Assembly (NCBI GenBank): GCA_004352715.1
Contig: SCFE01000114.1
Location: forward strand, 1,445,233 to 1,509,232
Source of the DNA: Hofstenia miamia
Lineage: Eukaryota > Xenacoelomorpha > Acoela
Length of the DNA stretch: 64,000 nucleotides
Direction of reading: 5' to 3'
The notes beneath the pieces were generated by a model. The model was not told the DNA's origin, did not search any database, and worked only from the letters and a program-made list of their open reading frames with translations. Of this stretch, positions 60,267 through 64,000 are shown in pieces (position 1 is the stretch's first letter; the number at the start of each line of letters is the position of its first letter). A program made the translations under genes and the position numbers.

Positions 60267-61607
60267 CCTGCAAATTGGACCATATCAATCTATGGTAATT
60301 TCACCAACTTGTATTTTTTGAAGAAATATATATCCAAAAGTTATATTTTAAAAGGCACCTTTGATTTTGAGAAAAATCAAAGGGTGAATCGAAACTAACA
60401 AAGATATAACAAAAATCATAACAAGCTACGATGTGAAGATATTATTCACATACATTCCTGAAATTAAGACAATTAAATATATTGTTTCTTGCTATGAAAA
60501 TAGTCATCGAACAAATATGGGGCAATAAGATATCGCAAGTAGTTTTTGGAGCAAGAATTTTTTGAGTGGGGCTATATGAGTTGTAGAACATAAGGCTTAG
60601 GGCAATACTCGGCAGACGTCAACATGTGGAAATGAGAAAGGGCCAAAATCGTTGGGCGGAGCAGATCAGAACAAGTCACAAAACATTTCCTGTTTAATTT
60701 GTTTATCGAAGTATGGCTCTATAAACATTTAAACGGTTTTGGTTTGTTTGTTTGCTGGCGAATTGATTCCATTTTTTGTAAGCGTGGAAATTCAATTTGT
60801 AATACCTATGCCAATTTTGGTCCTATCAAAAAATTATTTTTTGCATTACAGCCCTATTAAAATGGTCTATCTGGGAAATATTAAACTTTGAAAATCGCAT
60901 TACTAGAACCAAAGTTATGGGGGCATTTGTTCCTCACTTCTAAATATGTTAATTAAATTATTCCATTTGCGTTTTAATTTATGTTAATTGAATTTTTACA
61001 ATAGAGAATGCACAGAATCCTCCATTCTAGGTATCTAAAATATAAAATTTTGATAATTCCAATTACTGAAGGTTTCAGGCACAAAAATATAGGCTTTGTA
61101 CATTTTAGAAAATTTCGCAAGCAATTTTAGAAATAATTAACTTCTCATTTGTTGTGTATCTGAAGAGTGTATATAACTAACATCATGCATAATTTCATGC
61201 AGAAATATTCAACACAATTTTAGAATTTTACATTAAATTGTTAATATAATAAGCCAAATTAATTCAAAAATTTTTGCAACCATGCCCCTTAATCTACATT
61301 TTTTCTAAATTTTCTATATTAAATTTAAGAAATTTGTGATGTAAAAATAAAATTTGAATATACAAAGACGAATGTTATATCTAACTTAAATATATATGTA
61401 TACAGAACAATATACGTCTATATGATAATATACAAAGACCATTGTTTTTTCTAGATGAAATGTACGTATATCTAAAAAATATACATTTGTAAGACAGCCT
61501 TAACTTACAATATTTTAGAAGAATGTCATATGTAACATAAATATATATGTATGCTAAAATAATACGTTTATATAACAGACCAAACTTAGAATATACAAAG
61601 CCGAATG

Positions 61608-61608
<1 letters not shown>
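60267..61608. other. Intergenic, nothing recognised
   Basis: AT-rich. 61380-61560 has loosely repeated ATATACAAAGAC/ATGTTATAT words that grade into the following (TA)n. Confidence 0.35.

Positions 61609-61681
<73 letters not shown>
61609..61681. repeat. (TA)n microsatellite, 73 bases
   Basis: Longest fully sequenced TA run in the window, immediately 5' of the Penelope-like element. Confidence 0.95.
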
Positions 61682-61685
<4 letters not shown>

Positions 61686-61689
61686 TTTC

Positions 61690-62640
61690 CCTTTGATAAT
61701 TCTACTCTTCGAAAATTACTTCACCTCGCTTCATCAAATATTATTTTTTTTTCAACAATGAACTTTATCAGCAGCATGATGGCATGGCTATGGGTTCATC
61801 CCTAGGCCCAACATTCGCCAACTTTGCTATGGACATCATTGGATCAAAATTCTCTACAAGTAATCTTCCTTCGTTCTACGTGCGATACGTCGACGTAATC
61901 TTTTTTGTCTAATGGACAATCAAAATCAAGCTGACGAATTTCTTCACTTCCTCAACTCATTTCATCCTTCAATTCAATTTACTCAAGAAACAGAAACCAA
62001 TGGTCATCTCAATTTTCTTGATGTTTCTCTTCACCGAGCTTTCTCTTCATTTGAAACTTCTCTCTACATCAAACCCTCAAACACTGGGTTATACATCCCC
62101 TTCCATTCCTACTGTTCTGAAAAATATAAGTTATCTATTCCTCGTAACTTATTTTCCTGAGAATTCCGCCTATCATCTTCTTATCAAAAAGTAACTGAAG
62201 CTTTCGATACAATCTTTCCTATATCGCTAGTCTTTCAAAAAATCTTGAAGCCTCATTAAAAAATCTCAACAAGAAATTCACTTCAACTCAAATCAAGCCT
62301 GTCTTTCAATCATTCAAAACCAGCAACATCTTTTCAAACAAAGATCAAATTCCAATGTCTCTACGCTCTTTTTTTCTTGTTTATAAATAGCAATGTCATA
62401 AGTGTGAGCAGTTATAAATAGGAAAGACTAGAAGACATCTTCAAACCAGAATCCGAGAACATCTCTACGGTCATATTCGCTCAGAAGTCTTCCTTCATCA
62501 TCAAAGTCATGCCGCCCCTTCATCTAGTTTTTCAGTCATAATCTGTCATCCATCTTCAAAGATAGCCAAAGCAATTGCAATCAAAGAAATTCACCCCGTG
62601 ACTTAACAATCAAGCCGAAATCAAACTTCGCCTCTTCTAA
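61690..62640 (+). pseudogene. Penelope-like element: RT and GIY-YIG endonuclease remnant
   Basis: Plus strand, three frames. FDNSTLRKLLHLASSN leads to DGMAMGSSLGPTFANFAMD (RT motif B region) and FYVRYVDVIFF, where the second Asp of the YVDD catalytic box is Val. After a frameshift, ADEFLHFLNSFHPSIQFT and HLNFLDVSLHR then SLYIKPSNTGLYIPFHS are the characteristic Penelope thumb region. From about 62390, QCHKCEQL-*-IGKTRRHLQ then TRIREHLYGHI and AKAIAIKEIHP form a GIY-YIG endonuclease, with the codon for the second Tyr now a stop. Frameshifts, stop and lost Asp show the copy is inactive. (TA)n lies on both sides. Confidence 0.85.
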
Positions 62641-62724
62641 GCTGTCAATAATCCTGTCAATCATTCAATCAATCAATTCATTGCACTATATATAAACTTT
62701 ATTTTTAATCGCTGTGTATTCTTG

Positions 62725-62752
62725 CTGATGAAGGCTAATAATATATCCGAAA
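62725..62752 (+). other. Penelope 3' motif with hammerhead-like core boxes
   Basis: CTGATGA (62725-62731) and CGAAA (62748-62752), 16 bases apart, sit about 110 bases past the endonuclease remains. Penelope-like elements are known to carry hammerhead ribozyme motifs with such boxes. The helices here pair poorly, so an active ribozyme is unlikely. Confidence 0.3.
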
Positions 62753-62789
62753 GTACTACAAATATAATTCGTCAACGTGTTCGTTTTTA

Positions 62790-62792
<3 letters not shown>

Positions 62793-62832
<40 letters not shown>
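62793..62832. repeat. (AT)n microsatellite
   Basis: 40-base AT run ending the Penelope-derived segment. Confidence 0.95.
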
Positions 62833-62834
<2 letters not shown>

Positions 62835-64000
62835 TATTCATAATTATGTGCTAACGTAATTGATAATAAATCTGGCTTTCAGCATTTTAGCACATCAGCT
62901 AAAGTTAATATATTATATAATGTCAACTCGACGTGTACTGTTTTTAACTACTTTTGTGTAAACCTATGACGCTTTTAAAATAGTAATTCTATGATAGAAA
63001 CGTTGTGCAAGGCTTAGGTAGCGAAATTTTTGAGAATATCTTAAATACTGCTGATCAGAATGAGTTGGCCTAAATGTTTCCTATATTTAAAAATTAAGAT
63101 AATGCGCTATAAATTAAATATCGGAATCTAACAGGTTTGTAGTTGGACATGACATAACCCATGAGACGTGGGATGGGATAGGAATGAGACAGAAAAAACC
63201 TGTCCCACGACGAGCCCGATAAAAACCCTTTAAAATTATATGAATTTCAATGTTGATGAAAATTAATAGTGCATTTTCATATTTGCAGTAGTTTATGCCT
63301 ATTAATCATGATAAATTAAAAATTTCTAATCAAATTAATTTTAAAGTACGTGCTTGAGCGCTTACTTGTGGTTTTTTCAATTAAAGACTGAAAATATTAG
63401 ATACATTTCAAATTTGCGTTTTAATATTTATGCAGCTATAAATCATTAGCTTCCAAGCAATATTTTCCAATATTAATTATCAGGGAAAGCCTAAACCGCT
63501 TTCTACAGATGCACAAAAATGTTTGAATTGTTTTCTAAAACATCTTTTAAATCCATAAGGACAATTTAATCTTCAATAGCGTATAAATATTTACTATTTA
63601 CAACCAACCTGTCATATGCATACAATCTCATAAAAAAATAATATATGCAAAATTTCCAAAAATTTACAAAATTTGATATATATACAACAAATTTACAAAT
63701 ACAATAACTAACGCTACACAATTAATTAAAATGTGTACATTCTATGTAAACTTAAAAAATATCATGAAATCATAGAATTTGGCCATGTATTTTATCGTTT
63801 TGAGGGGGACCCTAGTACACTCTGTTGCGAAAGTAGATTTTTTTAAGCAATTTCTTAAATGTTCCAAGTGTAAGATCTCAGCATGTAATTATTTCTAATT
63901 TTTCGGTTGTTAATGCAAATTTGCTACGCTTATCATAACTCATGTATTAATAAATGAATGAAGAACTTTTTCTTAGAGCATAGATATTTTTATACATGAT
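62833..64000. other. Intergenic, nothing gene-like
   Basis: AT-rich. A short GC-richer patch (about 63160-63230, GTGGGATGGGATAGG ... CCTGTCCCACGACGAGCCCG) may be transposon-end debris. Confidence 0.35.

Overview
The window is animal (metazoan) nuclear DNA, AT-rich (roughly 70% A+T by eye). It has multi-kilobase introns, many (TA)n microsatellites and decayed transposons of several classes. There are no prokaryotic operons. The phase-1 EGF exons, Penelope-like, CR1-like, Merlin-like, Tc1-like and hAT remnants, and secreted cysteine-rich proteins fit a marine invertebrate such as a tunicate or cnidarian. The sequence alone does not settle the species.

The only convincing protein-coding loci are two tandem paralogous genes on the minus strand. 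Gene A (25050 down to 11901; 4 exons, 316 aa) and gene B (58466 down to 40614; 9 exons, 514 aa) share one plan. Each has a signal peptide with a PAN/apple-like cysteine domain, one non-calcium EGF, a variable set of calcium-binding EGF exons (one in A, six in B), a last EGF with only five cysteines, and a C-terminal domain of about 137 residues with beta-trefoil/AbfB-like (CBM42-like) motifs. All internal introns are phase 1, and both exon chains translate without a stop (951 and 1545 nt). A third, dead first exon of the same family lies between them (31518 down to 31349), so this was at least a triplet: A, relic, B. The products look like secreted, possibly carbohydrate-binding, cysteine-rich proteins.

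Layout: 0-11.9 kb is transposon-rich intergenic DNA: a LINE fragment, a 1-kb gap, an LTR-like repeat, a hAT MITE with a perfect 8-bp target duplication, a Merlin/ISXO2-like transposase relic and a LINE tail. Gene A fills 11.9-25.05 kb, with a Tc1-like relic and a 313-bp inverted-repeat element in its third-to-second exon intron. 25.1-40.6 kb holds an LTR-like repeat, the family relic, a hAT remnant, a LINE endonuclease fragment and a retroelement tail between duplicated contig ends. Gene B fills 40.6-58.5 kb; its largest intron holds a CR1-like LINE (antisense to the gene), hAT debris and a 699-base gap. 58.5-64 kb contains a Tc1-like relic, a gap and a Penelope-like element with RT and GIY-YIG remains.

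Assembly quality limits interpretation. Seven multi-base N gaps are present, six of them touching (TA)n. Several single-N joins carry duplicated flanks that look like unmerged contig overlaps; one of them duplicates part of exon 1 of gene A.
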